Of a stretch of DNA of 64,000 bases, positions 1-13,413 are shown piece by piece. The position numbers were made by a program, and so were the translations under genes. How positions within the stretch are numbered: the first letter of the stretch is position 1; every line of letters begins with the position of its first letter. The notes under the pieces are model-generated. The model did no database searches. It was not told where the DNA came from and saw nothing but the letters and a program-made list of their open reading frames with translations. The stretch is taken from NCBI GenBank assembly GCA_030407085.1, contig CM059582.1:159084001-159148000 (forward strand), in the 5' to 3' direction. The DNA is from Trichopria drosophilae. Taxonomy: Eukaryota > Arthropoda > Insecta > Hymenoptera > Diapriidae.

Positions 1-229
1 CCAAACTTCCTATCCCAGGCATTTCGCAGCACTCCACAAGCATTTGCTGCATTGCAATTGCCAAATTAGCTATCGCAGGCAGATTGAAGTACAATGAGCG
101 CGCAACCTGGATTGCAGCTGCCAAATTTACTGTCGCAGGCATTTTGCAGCACTCCGCAATCGTTTGCTGCATTGCAACTGCCAAATTAGCTGTCGCAGGC
201 AGATTAAAGCACTCTGAGAGCGCATGCTG
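1..229. repeat. 60-bp tandem repeat array, first part
   Basis: About four consecutive units begin near 1, 60, 120 and 180. Each contains a core like GCCAAATTAGCTRTCGCAGGC followed by a variable half ending in GCTGCATTGCAACTG. The period is about 60 bp. The array is interrupted by the MITE that follows and resumes in more degenerate form to about 700, so the MITE inserted into the array. No coding potential was seen. Confidence 0.75.
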
Positions 230-231
230 TA

Positions 232-543
232 CACGGAGAAAAATAACCGGCTAAATCAGCCGAAAAATCCGCATATTCTACCAATTTTATCCTATAGGGA
301 TAGCTGTTGGAATTCCGTTAGGGGTAGCCGATAATTTCAGCTAAATTTACTGAAAAAGTCCGCAAATTTAGCGGAACAAATCTGCTAATGTAGCGGAAAT
401 TTAGAGCTGAGCGCGAATTGAGTAGGGTTAAGGCTACATTAACGGAATCAAAACAGCTAAAATTGCAGATATTTTCGGCAATTCCAGCCGAAAATTTTAG
501 CTGATATGAATCAGCTAATCCAGCGGAGTCATTTTTCTCCGTG
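232..543 (+). mobile_element. 312-bp TA-flanked MITE, copy 1
   Basis: The element begins CACGGAGAAAAAT and ends with the inverted complement ATTTTTCTCCGTG. It is flanked by TA on both sides (230-231 and 544-545). The interior is rich in AGCTAAAT/GCCGAAAA motifs. It has no ORF, so it is non-autonomous. A copy of the same length lies in reverse orientation at 34083-34394. The TA duplication suggests mobilisation by a Tc1/mariner-type transposase (inference). Confidence 0.85.
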
Positions 544-2980
544 TACTGCAGCTTTTACTTTTGCAGTTGCAGACATTTTGTAGCGCTTTTGGAGTATATG
601 CTGTATTATGGCTGCCAATTTTACTGCCGCAGATATTGTTCAGCGCTGATGGTAGCATTACCGTATTTTAACGTTTAATTTAGCTACAAAAATGTTGCGA
701 ATGCTGTTGTTTAGCTACCGCAGCAAAGAGCATTACTTTGGAAGCTATCTCCAGATAAGATGTCTTCTGGGAATAAAATTTGCTTGTCTTGGCTTACAAC
801 ACTATCGGGAATCATTAATGGCTAGACACTTGTCAGTACTATATGCGCAATAACAACAAGGCTGTCTCATCGAACGCGAACTTCCACGACCTCAAACAGT
901 GCTTTTCAGATAGGAACCAATGCTCTCCAGCGAGCGCTCAGTCCCATCTACGGAAGGTGAATTTTTACATGGGTAACAGAAACTATGTAGACCCAAGTGT
1001 AATTCTTTTTTAATTATGATTAATCATACCTGGGCCGGGTCATAATGTCTCCGCGGGAAAACAAGTCTTCATTTTCACTTGATGTTGAAGTCATTGATCT
1101 TCTGAGACATAAATCAAAACACATTTTAGAATAGGGAGCTCATAACCGTGCCATTATCCATTAAGTTCTTCATATAAGTTACTGGATTTTAGCAATATAT
1201 AACACATTATTTCTTTATTGGCAGGGGTATTGGCAACCTATAATACTCCTCTGGCCTATTAATCATTTTCCATCCATTTGACAAACATTTTTAAAAGCTG
1301 ATGAAAACTGAGACCGATTGGCAATGATCGGGCTAAATTTTTTGACAATATCCAAATATAATACCCAGTATATTTTGAAAATTGTGAAACCTCTCGTTGG
1401 CACCCTACGAAATAATCGGAGAATATTCGATAATTTTGTAGGATATTACAGCTGATTACACAAAAGTATTTTATTCCCTCTGAGAAGAAAATTACTTGTT
1501 CAGATGGCAATGAGTTGGTACAATTGCACGTCTAAGTATAATAATAAAGTAAAAGTAATCTGTCACTTTCCATACTTATTGTATGCGTACATATAGCAGT
1601 GACGAAATTAACACATTATAAAAATCGTTTATCACGCCATCAGATAAAGTTTCTCCATAACGTTAAATTGATATTAAAATTATGTGCCCTCTCTTGTCCT
1701 CATCCCTTTTCTCATCTGCCAGTCGTCTGTGCATCTCGAGTTTCATCGATCACAATGTGACAAAAGTGTCTCTGGAAGAGAGTGACTAAATACTCGCGCG
1801 AAATTAATATCCCGTATCTCGAATTTTAATTTAAGAAATGAGTCTTGAACAGTGCTTTTGCTCATGCGTCGCAACTTTCTCCACCGAATATAACCATCAC
1901 CGTCATCCTTGGTCTTCGTAGTATTAGTCGTTGTCGACAGTAGCTGCTGTGGTCGCGCCTCGACGGTTTATGTTTATGCTCCGTGGAAGTTTCATATTAA
2001 ATTTACGGCGCTCCCAGTTTTTATGATTTTGCGGTATCTAACGCTCTAGTAAATTTTTACAGGAAACCAGAATTAAAGTACTTTTCTGCGATCATCTCAA
2101 CCGCAGAGCATACGCATCAATGCGTAATATTACTTCTCAAATTTAATGTTGGTTTTCTTTTGGTTACGATGAAATATATTGTATCGAGAATCATATAATA
2201 CTCAAGACCTTGAAAATACAAGTATAATTCTATAAAATATATGCATATCATGAAAAAATACTATTTGATATCGACAACATTAAATATGTAAGATATATAT
2301 TAAAAATGTTGTAAACGGTCTATTCAGTACCAAAAATATAAACTTTTCAAGTTTCATACATTGTGAAAGTTGTAATAATTCATGAATAATCTGAACTTCT
2401 AATATATTTATTCAGTACTGCTATGAAACGAGGAAAAAACTTTTTATACTTTTAGAATTTAAAACTACACAATAACTACGTACCCAAAAACAGATTATAC
2501 TACGTTATTTTATTGTATTATTGCCTTATAATTACGAATATGATAATAAAATTTGACGGTCAAGCTAATCAAAAGTGTAATATAAGAAAAAAAAAACTGT
2601 AACAAACACGATTATTTCCAGGGTTTTCAGGAAAATACGCATTAGGTTAAAAAAAGGTAAGGAACAACAAAGATGAATAATTAAATTCTCTATGAAAAAG
2701 GTTCTAAAGAGAATATTCTTAATCGCATTCTTTTCTCGGTTAATCTGGCACATTCCGTTTCGGCTAGTAAGATAATTTCATCATTATGCACGGAAAAAAA
2801 TAGTTGGCTGGCGCAATCACTAAAGTAGAATTAAAATTAAAAGTAATTTTTTAGTAATTAAAAGTATAAGTAAATTTTGACATAGTCATCTCCAGTTGGT
2901 AGCATTTACTATCTTTAGATAGTAATCTTCTGAGATGCACGGTTTTTACTAACTAGATAGTACCGCCAAACACTTTTGCA
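544..2980. other. No recognised gene; end of 60-bp array, then AT-rich DNA
   Basis: From 546 to about 700 the 60-bp repeat continues (GCTGCCAATTTTACTGCCGCAG). From there to about 2980 I see no coding region with a recognisable product. Short ORFs on either strand look like chance. Near 2793 a CACGGAAAAAAATAG sequence resembles the left end of the TA-flanked MITEs, but no right end was found. Confidence 0.5.
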
Positions 2981-3169
2981 ATGTTTACATCCACGTGTTT
3001 GACAGTTGGAAATACTATCTGTATGTTTCTTTCTCGTGCGCACATGCGCGCTATTTTCCCCTCTCACACTCTTTTTCTTGTCCCATTGCGAACTGTTCCA
3101 TCAGAGCGTCATAACCTACAAAAGTTGTATCAGCTGATCAGCTCGCATGGGAGGTATTTCAAAGATACA

Positions 3170-3690
3170 AGAATTTAAATGTAATTCCTTCTTTCGAATT
3201 GAGTTATATTAACAATATGAGACTTCTGGTCTAATTCCTTCTTTCGGTGGGACTTACTTCAACGATATAAGAATTTAGGTCTAATTCCTCTTTTCGATGG
3301 GAGTTGTATCATCGATATAAGAATTTAGACCTAATACCTTCTTTCGATGGGAGTTATATACTGACCTAAATTCGTATATCTTTGATGTAACTCCCATCGA
3401 AAGAAGGAAACAGATTTAAATTCTTACGTAGTTGATATGACTCCCATTGAAAGAAGGGTTTAGATTTAAATTGATATATTGTTGAAATAACTCCCTTCGA
3501 AAGAAGGTATTAGGTTTGACTTCTTATATCGATGAAATAACTCCTAAAGAAAGATGGAATTAGACCTAAATTCTTATATCTTTGATATAACTCCATCGAA
3601 AGAAGGAATTACACCTAAATTCTCATTTCGTTGAAATGTAACTCCCATCGAAAGAAGGGTTTAGATTTAAATTCTTACATCGTTTATTAT
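3170..3690. repeat. Palindromic minisatellite, about 55-60-bp units in both orientations
   Basis: Units with the core AAGAATTTAGGTCTAATTCC, TTCTTTCGATGGGAGTT and ATCAACGATAT repeat in direct orientation from 3170 to about 3360. They then appear as the reverse complement (ACTCCCATCGAAAGAAGG) to 3690. A further direct-orientation unit lies at 4122-4190, beyond the inserted hairpin. The array can fold into a long hairpin. Confidence 0.8.
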
Positions 3691-4122
3691 TATAATGGGA
3701 TAAAGTCAAATGTATTTTTTTAATCATTTATTGGTAATTTCTGTACATCTAAATGTCTCGAAAGCATAGAATTAGAAAATTAATAGTATATTGTTGAAAA
3801 ATTGATTGTTCATTATCAATTATCACATTTGATTGGAAAGAACTTTTCAAAATCACTGAACAGTCAACATTTGGCATTATAATTACTTATATTATAATGT
3901 CGCCTTCAAAAATATTATTATTTAATAAAGTTTGAAGAATTCTCAATGTAGTATTCTATATTATCATGTGTATATGCTTAACATATATCTACCCAAAATT
4001 TCCTGTCTTCATTTTTGAACAATATATAATTAATTTTCTACGTCTATGCCTTCAAAACTTTTAGATGTACAAAAGTAACAAATAAATAATTTAAAAACTA
4101 CTACTTTATTCCATTACAATAA
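3691..4122. mobile_element. MITE-like hairpin with inverted arms of about 120 bp
   Basis: The left arm begins TTATTATTATAATGGGATAA. The right arm ends with its near complement, TTATTCCATTACAATAATCA. The arms match with mismatches for about 120 bp, including GTACATCTAAA, GCATAGA and AGAAAATTAAT blocks. The flanking minisatellite units face away from it, so those units may be the outer part of the same foldback element. No ORF. Confidence 0.65.
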
Positions 4123-4199
4123 TCAACGATATAAGAATTTAAGTCAGATAATTCCTCTTTTCGATGGGAGTTTTATCATTGATATAAGAAAATACAATT

Positions 4200-5220
4200 T
4201 AGGCTGCAAATTGTGATAAAGATATGTTATTAATTACATTTTGCACTCTTTAAAAGTAATATTATTAGTTTGGTACTCATCGGTTGCTTCTTTTCAAGAA
4301 AAAATTGAACACTCTCTTTACGCACGCAATTAGAAAAAAATTGGTTTTGGTATGCAAGCTGCTTTACTCATTTTTTAAATGAACGTTATGCATGCTTGCA
4401 TAAAAATAAATATTTTTTGCAATAAATGTACTTTATGTTATTTCAAGAAAATGATTATTTACTTTAATATAAAGATCACTGTAACACAGAGGCAACACTC
4501 ACCTTGAAATGAAAAAGTTCTTATAATACTAATATATGATAGTTCGAGGTTGAGGTACTAAAAACTTGATCCAAGCATTGGTAAGCGGGAACGAATACTT
4601 CATGTGGGTTCGACTATTACAAACATCTGGTGGTTAAAGGTTAGGCTAGTATAAAAGAGGGACGACGTGATGGAAATGAATCAAACTTCAATTTCAGATT
4701 TGCCGCCCACCCGAGATATCCCTTTTTTACACTATTCTAACGTCTAGAGGATTTGATTTTCTGTCATTTTTTTTTCTCTACCATTTTTTCACTATGGAGA
4801 TTTGCCGGGAGAGATTTGAACTCACGACCTGAGGAAAGCTCAGTTACCGAGGCGAGCATGGTACCGTCGGGTTGAGCAATATTCGTGCATAACTTGTCCA
4901 GTCATTTGGAAATAGAACAATATAAAAAACTGTCCTTTAATCGTGCTAAGGGCTTTTTACCTACGATGTGCATTAAATGGTAATATGCTCAAATATAAAA
5001 AGGCTAAATTATTTCAAAACTTGCATCATAATCACTCGAATTCCAAAACCGCTAGGCTATGTTACAATATTTATAAATTCAATTTATATTGAAATCGAAA
5101 AAAAAGAGCATCCCTACTATCACTAGGTGAAATCACTCATAGAGAATTCTCTTTTAACCCTTCGAGACCCACATTTCAAGAGATACGAATTATTTCAGAG
5201 TATTCGACATACGTAGTTTT
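4200..5220. other. Intergenic, with one tRNA-like sequence
   Basis: No protein gene was recognised. At 4804-4877, on the minus strand, there is a sequence with a B-box-like GAGTTCAAATCTC and an upstream GCTCGCCTCGGTAACTGAGC. It resembles a degenerate tRNA or a tRNA-derived SINE head. I could not draw a full cloverleaf, so it is not called as a tRNA gene. Confidence 0.3.
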
Positions 5221-5559
5221 CAGGGTAGCTGTTCCTGTACCCGTTGTCTGTTTTCCGAAATTCAAAATAGCGGAACCAATATGACGCACAAAATTTTTTA
5301 AATTTGAGACAAGTTCGTGAAAATCGCTGATTACGAAAAACTGATGTCGGATTCGAAATCAGCGATCCCGGAAACCAGCGAATATTGATTTTTATGGACT
5401 TTACTCAAGTTTTTAAGATATTGTTCGCCATACTGGATCCTCGAAATTTTTAAAACATTACATTTCACACTACTTTACTAAAAATGAAAATAAGCATTTT
5501 CAAACTTGGTCTTGCGCAATGCGTGTGAAGTATTGAATTGGTGCGCGCAAAGTTTTCCA

Positions 5560-6140
5560 AAATTCTAGTCAAGAATATCGAGAGAGATCGAGTAAGATCG
5601 AAGACGATCGAAAATTATCTACATGGATGTAGAAAGATCGAACAAGATCGGTAGAGATTAAGGGAAACGGAAAAAGATCGCGAAAATCTAAAAAGATTGA
5701 AAAAATCGAGATAGATCGAAAATGATCGAAAAAGATTGAGAAATGTGAAAAACTATCGACAAAGGTGCAAGAACATCGATAATTATCAAAATAGACGGAG
5801 GAAGATCTAATAAAATCGCAAAAGATAGAACAAAATGCGGAAAAGATCGCGAAAATCGAGAAAGATGGAGGAAGATAGGAGATGACAGAGAAAGATCGAT
5901 AAAGATCGAGAAAAGCAAAAATAATCGAGAGAGATTAAGCAAGATTCATAGAGATCGAGTGCTATCGAGGAAGATCTAGAACCATCGAGAAAGATCGAAA
6001 ACGATCGGAAACGTTTGAGAAAGAGCGAAAACGCTCGAAAAACATTGCGGAAGTACGAAAATGATCGAAAATGACGATAGGTATCGAAAGGAATCGAAAA
6101 TGATTGGGAAACGCTGAGAAAGATAGAAAAAGATCGAAAA
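5560..6140. repeat. Degenerate GATCGAAAA-type short tandem repeats
   Basis: About 580 bp are built from variants of GATCGAGAAA/GATCGAAAAA at a 10-12-bp spacing. This gives a strongly purine-rich plus strand and a spurious Ser/Leu/Phe-rich ORF on the other strand. It is a diverged microsatellite or minisatellite with no coding role. Confidence 0.8.
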
Positions 6141-8500
6141 CGTATATTCGCTAAGTATTATCTTGGTCTAATATAATATACATATTGTACAACAAGAGCG
6201 ATCAATTTTTTGTTTAAAAACTAATGCCATTCGCACAAGCAGGATACCAATTGTAATCATTATCATAAACTTTTTTTTTTCTATAATTAAATTCCATTTG
6301 ACTCAAGAAAAAAGGAATGTTTATTAATACTAAAGAATTCTAATCTCGCGGATATATATTCTTCACTTTTACGAAACATTAATGGAGACGAGTTAAAATG
6401 ATTTAACCACTTAGTAATTTCCAAAAGAAGTAGTAATTTGATTATGTGGCTTTGTAACAATGTTTTTGTCGTAACAAATTCTTTATCAGCATACTATACT
6501 ACGTTAATAAGTTAATTCATGCAACTATCTATTATCTATCGCATGTAACCGTTCGTTTCAAGAGCCTGTAGTTTGAGTTGAATTTATTGTGCCACTATTA
6601 TTAAGAATTTTGATAAAATATTATTCTATATATTATTGGTTTTTATATATGTTGCTGTCAATGTTAATTTCTTAACAAGTTTGAAATCCTTAAAAAAAGG
6701 AACGTGGTGAATAAAAGATTAATGATGATGTCAGGAAAATTTGTTTTAACGCGATCAAAACTATACCTTATCAAAACCACTGGTTCTCCGTAATGTGCTA
6801 ATTGTCACGTGGAATTGCTTCATATGGTCTCATTGATTAAAAGTAATACGAGCAAGCCAGTTGTATTCGTAGATAAAGACAACAAATATTATTGAATGAA
6901 AACCATTTATGTAATTTTATCTATAATTAGAAACTGATAATGTACACGAATTTCGTAATCGTTAAGTATTTTTCATTCATATTAATGAAATTACTTACTG
7001 TTTATAATCACAGTCACGAATTTCACGGTATATATTTATTCTCTCATGTTAGTGAATATTATGGAAAATCTATGCCATTCGACATTTGCTTTTCACAAGA
7101 TCAAATCTAACTCTATATTCGTGCAAATGAGCACGACTAAATATAAATGTCAATATATATTTATAAAGTTGATTTTTCTTATTAACACTTAATTCCATAA
7201 GAGGAGCAAGTGGATCTACAATAATATGCAATTATAATCAAAACTCTCCTGAATCACGACATAATCTGTAAATTGAATGATGTTTTTGCAATATAGTTTA
7301 TGCGTTACTTATTTTATTTTTAGGTTCAACACATTGTTCTTATTTTTTATTTGCGGTAATAATGTTTCACACCATGATTAATAAAATCTTTAAATAACCG
7401 ATTTTCTTTTTGCTGTAATCGTAATAAACATTGAAATAAATAAAACAAGAGAAATGATTAATTGCTCAATCATATCAGCGATAACACTCAAAATCAATCT
7501 ATAAAAAAATGTCCGCAATAAAAGAACAAAGTATTTAATCAATTAATTCTTTAATTATGTATTCGATAGATTATTTGTCATGCTTGCAAGTAATCACGCA
7601 ATATTAGATCAAGGTATATTCAATCAGTAATATAAGACTTTCGTCACGAAAACAATAAATCTGAAAAAAACGACGTTAAACTAGAAATCAATTTTCGATT
7701 CAAAGGAACTAATTTGTGATATTCAAAATACAAATCTAACTTTTAGAATTAATTACAATGCTATGATCAGGATATATATAAAGAACTAATTTTTTCTAGT
7801 ATAAAAATTGAATTACTTTACTATATTAGTCCAAAACTATTAATAAAATAAAAAAATAGGTTTCTATGAATTCTGGAATTTTTTCACCAACAAAAATTAA
7901 AAAAAAATTAATAATATACTAGTTGAATCATACTAATCGAAAATTTGATCCTACTAATCTAATTAACCAATAAAATAATATATTTTTATTAGTAAAATTT
8001 ATTACTAGTTGAATAACTAACTTTTCGTTTAATTCCAATTTAGAGAGTGCGATGAATTACTTTATTTCATTAATAGATGTATAGAGTATGTTATTAAATA
8101 ATTCTTCTTGGGGATAATAATTCAAGATTATAATAAGAGAATCTAAAGGCATTTCAATTCAATATTTAAAAATTGATTTTTAATTAATAAATAGTTAAAT
8201 TCTTGTTCGATCTATCTCAATAACTATAGTTTTGTACAAAATTTTTTATTTCCAGATTTAATTGCAGTAGAAATCAGTAATTTATTCCTTATTCAAGATA
8301 ATGAAATATGTATATACCATAAGTAAGCAGGTAGATTATTGTATCATAACAATATCAAACGGACAAACGTGCAATTTTTATTAATATATGATGAAATGAA
8401 ACCTTACAATATATTGAAATTCATGGAACTCTGGAATTTCCATTTCCTACTTTAAGCCTTCCTCATTAGTTTCGCACGTATCACACTAACCGTCGATTAG
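6141..8500. other. AT-rich intergenic DNA
   Basis: Very AT-rich sequence with no recognised ORF, RNA gene or clear repeat. It ends at the promoter of the first cystine-knot peptide gene. Confidence 0.5.
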
Positions 8501-8524
8501 CTAATGTAGGATTGGAGATAATAC

Positions 8525-8660
8525 TATATAAATAGATGGTAACAAATTTTAACCACATTCAGAAGTTACATTCGAGTTCAGCGACGTCGTGGTTAGTTTC
8601 AACAAGATTATATTAATTACTTTCTCCATTATATACCGAAACAATTGAACGTAAGATTGA
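8525..8660 (+). promoter_or_regulatory. Promoter and non-coding first exon of peptide gene A
   Basis: TATATAAATA lies at 8525-8534. About 30 bp downstream is an initiator-like ACATTCAGAAG (about 8554-8564). The transcript would run through GTTCAGCGACGTC to a possible donor, GTAAGATTG, at about 8651. An acceptor, TTTATAATTTCAG, sits just before the coding exon (about 9182). The exact transcription start and donor are inferred. Genes C and E have a nearly identical TATA box in the same relative position. Confidence 0.6.
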
Positions 8661-9198
8661 CTATTAATCAAGTACATTTTTTAATTTACAAATATATAGA
8701 AGGATTATTTGCAAAATATTCATTTTTATTTATTACTTATTTGTTTAGTAAATATGAAGTGATGAAACTGTCCTTAAAAATGCATAAAATTTGAATACTA
8801 AATAATATCTATATAATACATATAAATTACGTATGTATAAGCAAGTTTAAACATACTTAAAGTATTATACATATACGGATACCGACTATTATTTTCATAT
8901 TTCCCATCATTTCGCAGTAAAATTTTATTCCTTCTTGACAAAAATGATAAAAACTTTTTAAGAATTACAATATTTTTAACTTCATGAATTATATATATAA
9001 ATAGTTGTTTACGCAATAGAATATTAAATGGAGTAGATCTGTTTCTCCCGCTTATGCGTTGCCAAAACAATGTTATTATAAGGTATAAGATTGTACACTT
9101 ATTTTTCGTATTTAATTTAATTTTTTTATTATATAATATTTTTTATTAAATAAATTCAAAAAATTTAACTTTTATAATTTCAGATAAAATAAGTAATC

Positions 9199-9763
9199 AT
9201 GTTCAAGTTATTACTTGTGGTCTCCTTGATGGTTGTGGGAATATTCTGCGAGGAGACTACGATAGAACCGCCAGCATGGACTTGTTCTGGATTATATAAA
9301 CTGGTAAGTATTATTTAAAGTTTCTAATATTCGGAAAGCCCTAACATAATAAAGTTTAAAAAATATATATATATATAATTTTTTTGAAATCAACAATTTT
9401 GGTAAATGCACACATTTTAATGAATAATATGCACATCTGCTCAATTATACTATTCGTTCTTGACTTATAGAATTCTCACATGTTGCAAAAATGATAAAAT
9501 AAATAAAAGATTTATTTTAATGTTTAATAACATAATTTAATACAAGAATATAAACATTTATGTATAAGTCTTTAATATTGTAAATAAATTTTTTGTAGTG
9601 CCATACACATACTGACTGTTGTCGATATTTGACGTGCCTACCATACAGCGCAAAATGCGTCCCACAAAAAGGACTTATCATACCAGGAAGAGACAGGAGA
9701 CCACTCGGCAAAGAACCGTACAATCCTTATGGCCCCTACGATAATTTTGTAGACATACCTTAA
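9199..9763 (+). CDS. Secreted cystine-knot-type peptide, paralog A (two coding exons)
   Basis: The predicted product is 89 residues. Coding exon 1 is 9199-9303 (35 codons) and stops at an ideal GTAAGT donor. Exon 2 is 9599-9763, after a TTTTTTGTAG acceptor; the intron is phase 0. Residues 1-17 form a hydrophobic signal peptide ending near Cys17, so the product should be secreted. The mature part has Cys29, 36, 42, 43, 48 and 55, spaced C-x6-C-x5-CC-x4-C-x6-C, the inhibitor cystine knot pattern. A 34-residue Pro/Tyr-rich tail follows. A is the most diverged member at its N-terminus, with an acidic Glu/Thr/Pro stretch before the first knot cysteine. ICK peptides of this size in insects and arachnids include ion-channel ligands, venom components and antimicrobial peptides (omega-conotoxin-like proteins). 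Which applies here cannot be told. An upstream intron in the 5' UTR is likely. Confidence 0.8.
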
Positions 9764-10138
9764 AATTTATATCATCCAGCATTAAGGTTATCCTTGAAAT
9801 ACCATAGTTTTAGTCGTTTTACAAACTGTTTATATATAAACCATGCATCATCATGTAAATATAACATTGAATATATATTCATAAATTAAACGAGATTTGT
9901 ACTATTAAATATACATGTAGTAAATATATTTTATTCCATTCCTTATACGCTTATTTGCCTAGAAATACCTGATCTATGATATTCTTGATCTACAATTAAA
10001 ATTATACATTCAAGACCGGATGATATTATATATTGATCATTAAGAATTTCATATATTTCTAAGGTTGTTCATCATAAAGCATTTATACACTATTATTTAT
10101 TTTTGATGTTAATATTGTTAAGTATTTATAATTGTTAT

Positions 10139-10830
10139 CGTTGGTGACCGGAATTTATTTCCCTGGAAAAAATTCCCCGGAATTAATTTCCTCGTAAAAA
10201 TTTCCCCGGAATAAATTTCCCCGCGTATCGAAGGGTCTTACGAAGAGGTTGCATTTCAAAATTTATTCTTAAAAATGGTTCATTTTTGGGTTCATTTATA
10301 GCGATTTTTATAAAGTCCGCGAAGTAGCCACAAAACATATAACAAAATAAACTATAATATACCAAAAATATACATATATTTATTAAATGGCTCCCCCTTT
10401 TCCCCCTATATATTACTAATTCTTTTTTCCACCTCCATAAAAAATATCATCTCCTAGGCCCAAAGGAGTAATAAAAAAAAGGCAGGTTAGGGGGGGCTAG
10501 GTTCATTACAGGTTAGGTTAGGTTAGTATTTTCCCAGTGCACTCATCGATCATCCACGCATTAACACTTTTTAGGCAGATTAGGGGGGGGGGGTTAGGTT
10601 ATAGGTTAGGTTAGGATAGTTTTTCGGGAGGGGGGGGGGGTCTATAAATAAACACTGCACGCATCAATTATCCACGCATTACTTAAGGTCCGCGAAATGC
10701 CCAATCCAGGGGAATTTATTCCGGGGAAATTTTTTCCAGGGGAAATTTTTTCCGGGGAAATATTTTCCAGGGGAAATTTTTTCCGGGGAAATTTTTTCCG
10801 GGGAATTATTTCGGGGAGAAGTCCGGGAAC
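10139..10830. mobile_element. Foldback-like element with short CCGGGGAAATTTTTT repeats in its arms
   Basis: The left arm (10139-10260) carries ATTTCCCTGGAAAAAATTCC and CCCCGGAATTAATTTCC. The right arm (10690-10830) carries five to six tandem units of about 18 bp, like TTTTTTCCGGGGAAA, in opposite orientation. The outer ends GTTATCGTTGGTGACCGG and CCGGGAACCGTTATCG are imperfect inverted repeats. AGTCCGCGAAGTAGCC on the left and GGTCCGCGAAATGCCC on the right also recur. The centre contains poly-G runs and TTAGG repeats. No transposase. Confidence 0.55.
10484..10620 (+). repeat. Interstitial TTAGG telomere-type runs
   Basis: Two short runs, AGGTTAGGTTAGGTTAG near 10511-10527 and GGTTATAGGTTAGGTTAGG near 10591-10616, lie among G-runs such as GGTTAGGGGGGG. 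TTAGG is the canonical arthropod telomere repeat. The runs have only about three perfect units each, so they are interstitial fragments, not a telomere. Confidence 0.6.
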
Positions 10831-12277
<1,447 letters not shown>

Positions 12278-12690
12278 TCGTATTAGGATGCCGATTTTAT
12301 TTTTAACTAAGTGATCTGATAGTACCGACGCGCAGTAACAACAATGCAAAAGTTTGACAATTCGTTCTCGGCATTTATTTTTATACTGATCTTTTTTCCA
12401 TTTTGGTACGAGTTAGATGTATACAGATATATGGGCATTGTTCTAGAACTTTTCAACTTTGAGGTTGAAGAAAATTGCAAAAAGTATTTGTATTTTCACA
12501 AACGCGCAATGGGATTTATCACCTCCGATATCCATGCTACCTTTTATGGTGTCAAAATGAGCGGCCTTGAAAATGGTAGAATCTGATAGTTTTTATTTTT
12601 TTCGAAATTTATTTCATATTGAAAATAGGTGTTGAAGTTGCAGTAAACTTTTTGTGCATTTGGGCGTTAATGGATTAATTAGACAGGTGT
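12278..12690 (+). other. Short orphan ORF of 80 codons, doubtful
   Basis: An ATG ORF at 12344-12586 encodes an 80-residue product with a hydrophobic stretch near residues 8-24, ending at TGA. No family is recognised. There is no visible promoter or conserved neighbour, and the adjacent (GA)n array argues against a real gene. The surrounding sequence holds nothing else. Confidence 0.15.
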
Positions 12691-13110
12691 TATTCGGAAC
12701 TGGCTCAGTCTAAACTTTCAATTAAGCATATCCGGTGGATTGATTACAATAATATCAAATCATCCTTATATTATGAGTTATTGCCTTAGCCTTTTATACC
12801 TCTGATATTTGAGATATGTATATATCATAAAACTTGATTTTATAACAATAAAATTAATTTACAAAGAACAAGTTTTCTAAAACCGCTTGATAGTCATAAT
12901 TCTGTTATTATTAGAAATACTTATCCAATATCGAGGACTTACACAACCGTTATCTCTCAAATTCATTCAATGTCAAATTCAAACAATGTCTGCTATACTA
13001 GCAGTATACGTATCACAATTTTTAATCGACATTACGTATATCACCTAAAGTTATATCCCGGTCAACAAATCCTCTTGCATTTGTTGTCCAATTAAGCGTA
13101 AAAATTGTCT
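12690..13110. repeat. Segmental duplication block 1, 5' part
   Basis: TTTCAATTAAGCATATCCGG and ATCATCCTTATATT at 12717-12775 recur at about 23317-23375. AAACCGCTTGATAGTCAT recurs as AAACCGCTAGATAGCCAT near 25660, and CCTCTTGCATTTGTTGTCCA has a counterpart near 25858. The collinear matches lead toward genes B and C. They show that the two gene neighbourhoods arose by duplication of several kilobases. Confidence 0.65.
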
Positions 13111-13413
13111 TTCTTTATAGAAAAGCTGGGAAAATTTCAGCAGAATCGATTCCTGTACGTGTTTATTAGTTAGGAATTTTAATTTTATTCCTGTAGCTAT
13201 CACATGTTCAATTGGTCTCAAAATGACGCAAACCGAAGGCCTATAATGAGCAATTGGGTAAAAGCTTATATAAACATTTATAAATAATATTGTGAAAAAC
13301 ATTATCAACATACTAGAGGTATATTATGGTGACTGTTATTTCGCACTATTATTTATAAATTTAATTCAGCGGTTGAGAAAATATTCACTTGCTAATTTTA
13401 TTACTTAAAGATT

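Noticed and set aside
3181..4190. CRISPR-like array
   Set aside because: The repeats vary, occur in both orientations and have no unique spacers. The genome is eukaryotic. It is a palindromic minisatellite.
4804..4877. Minus-strand tRNA gene
   Set aside because: The B box is imperfect and the acceptor ends do not pair. At best a pseudo-tRNA or SINE head.
5688..5942. Minus-strand ORF rich in Leu/Ser/Phe
   Set aside because: It lies wholly in the GATCGAAA tandem repeats.
9517..9723. Minus-strand ORF overlapping exon 2 of gene A
   Set aside because: The plus strand has the conserved cysteine pattern and splice sites, so the minus frame is a shadow.
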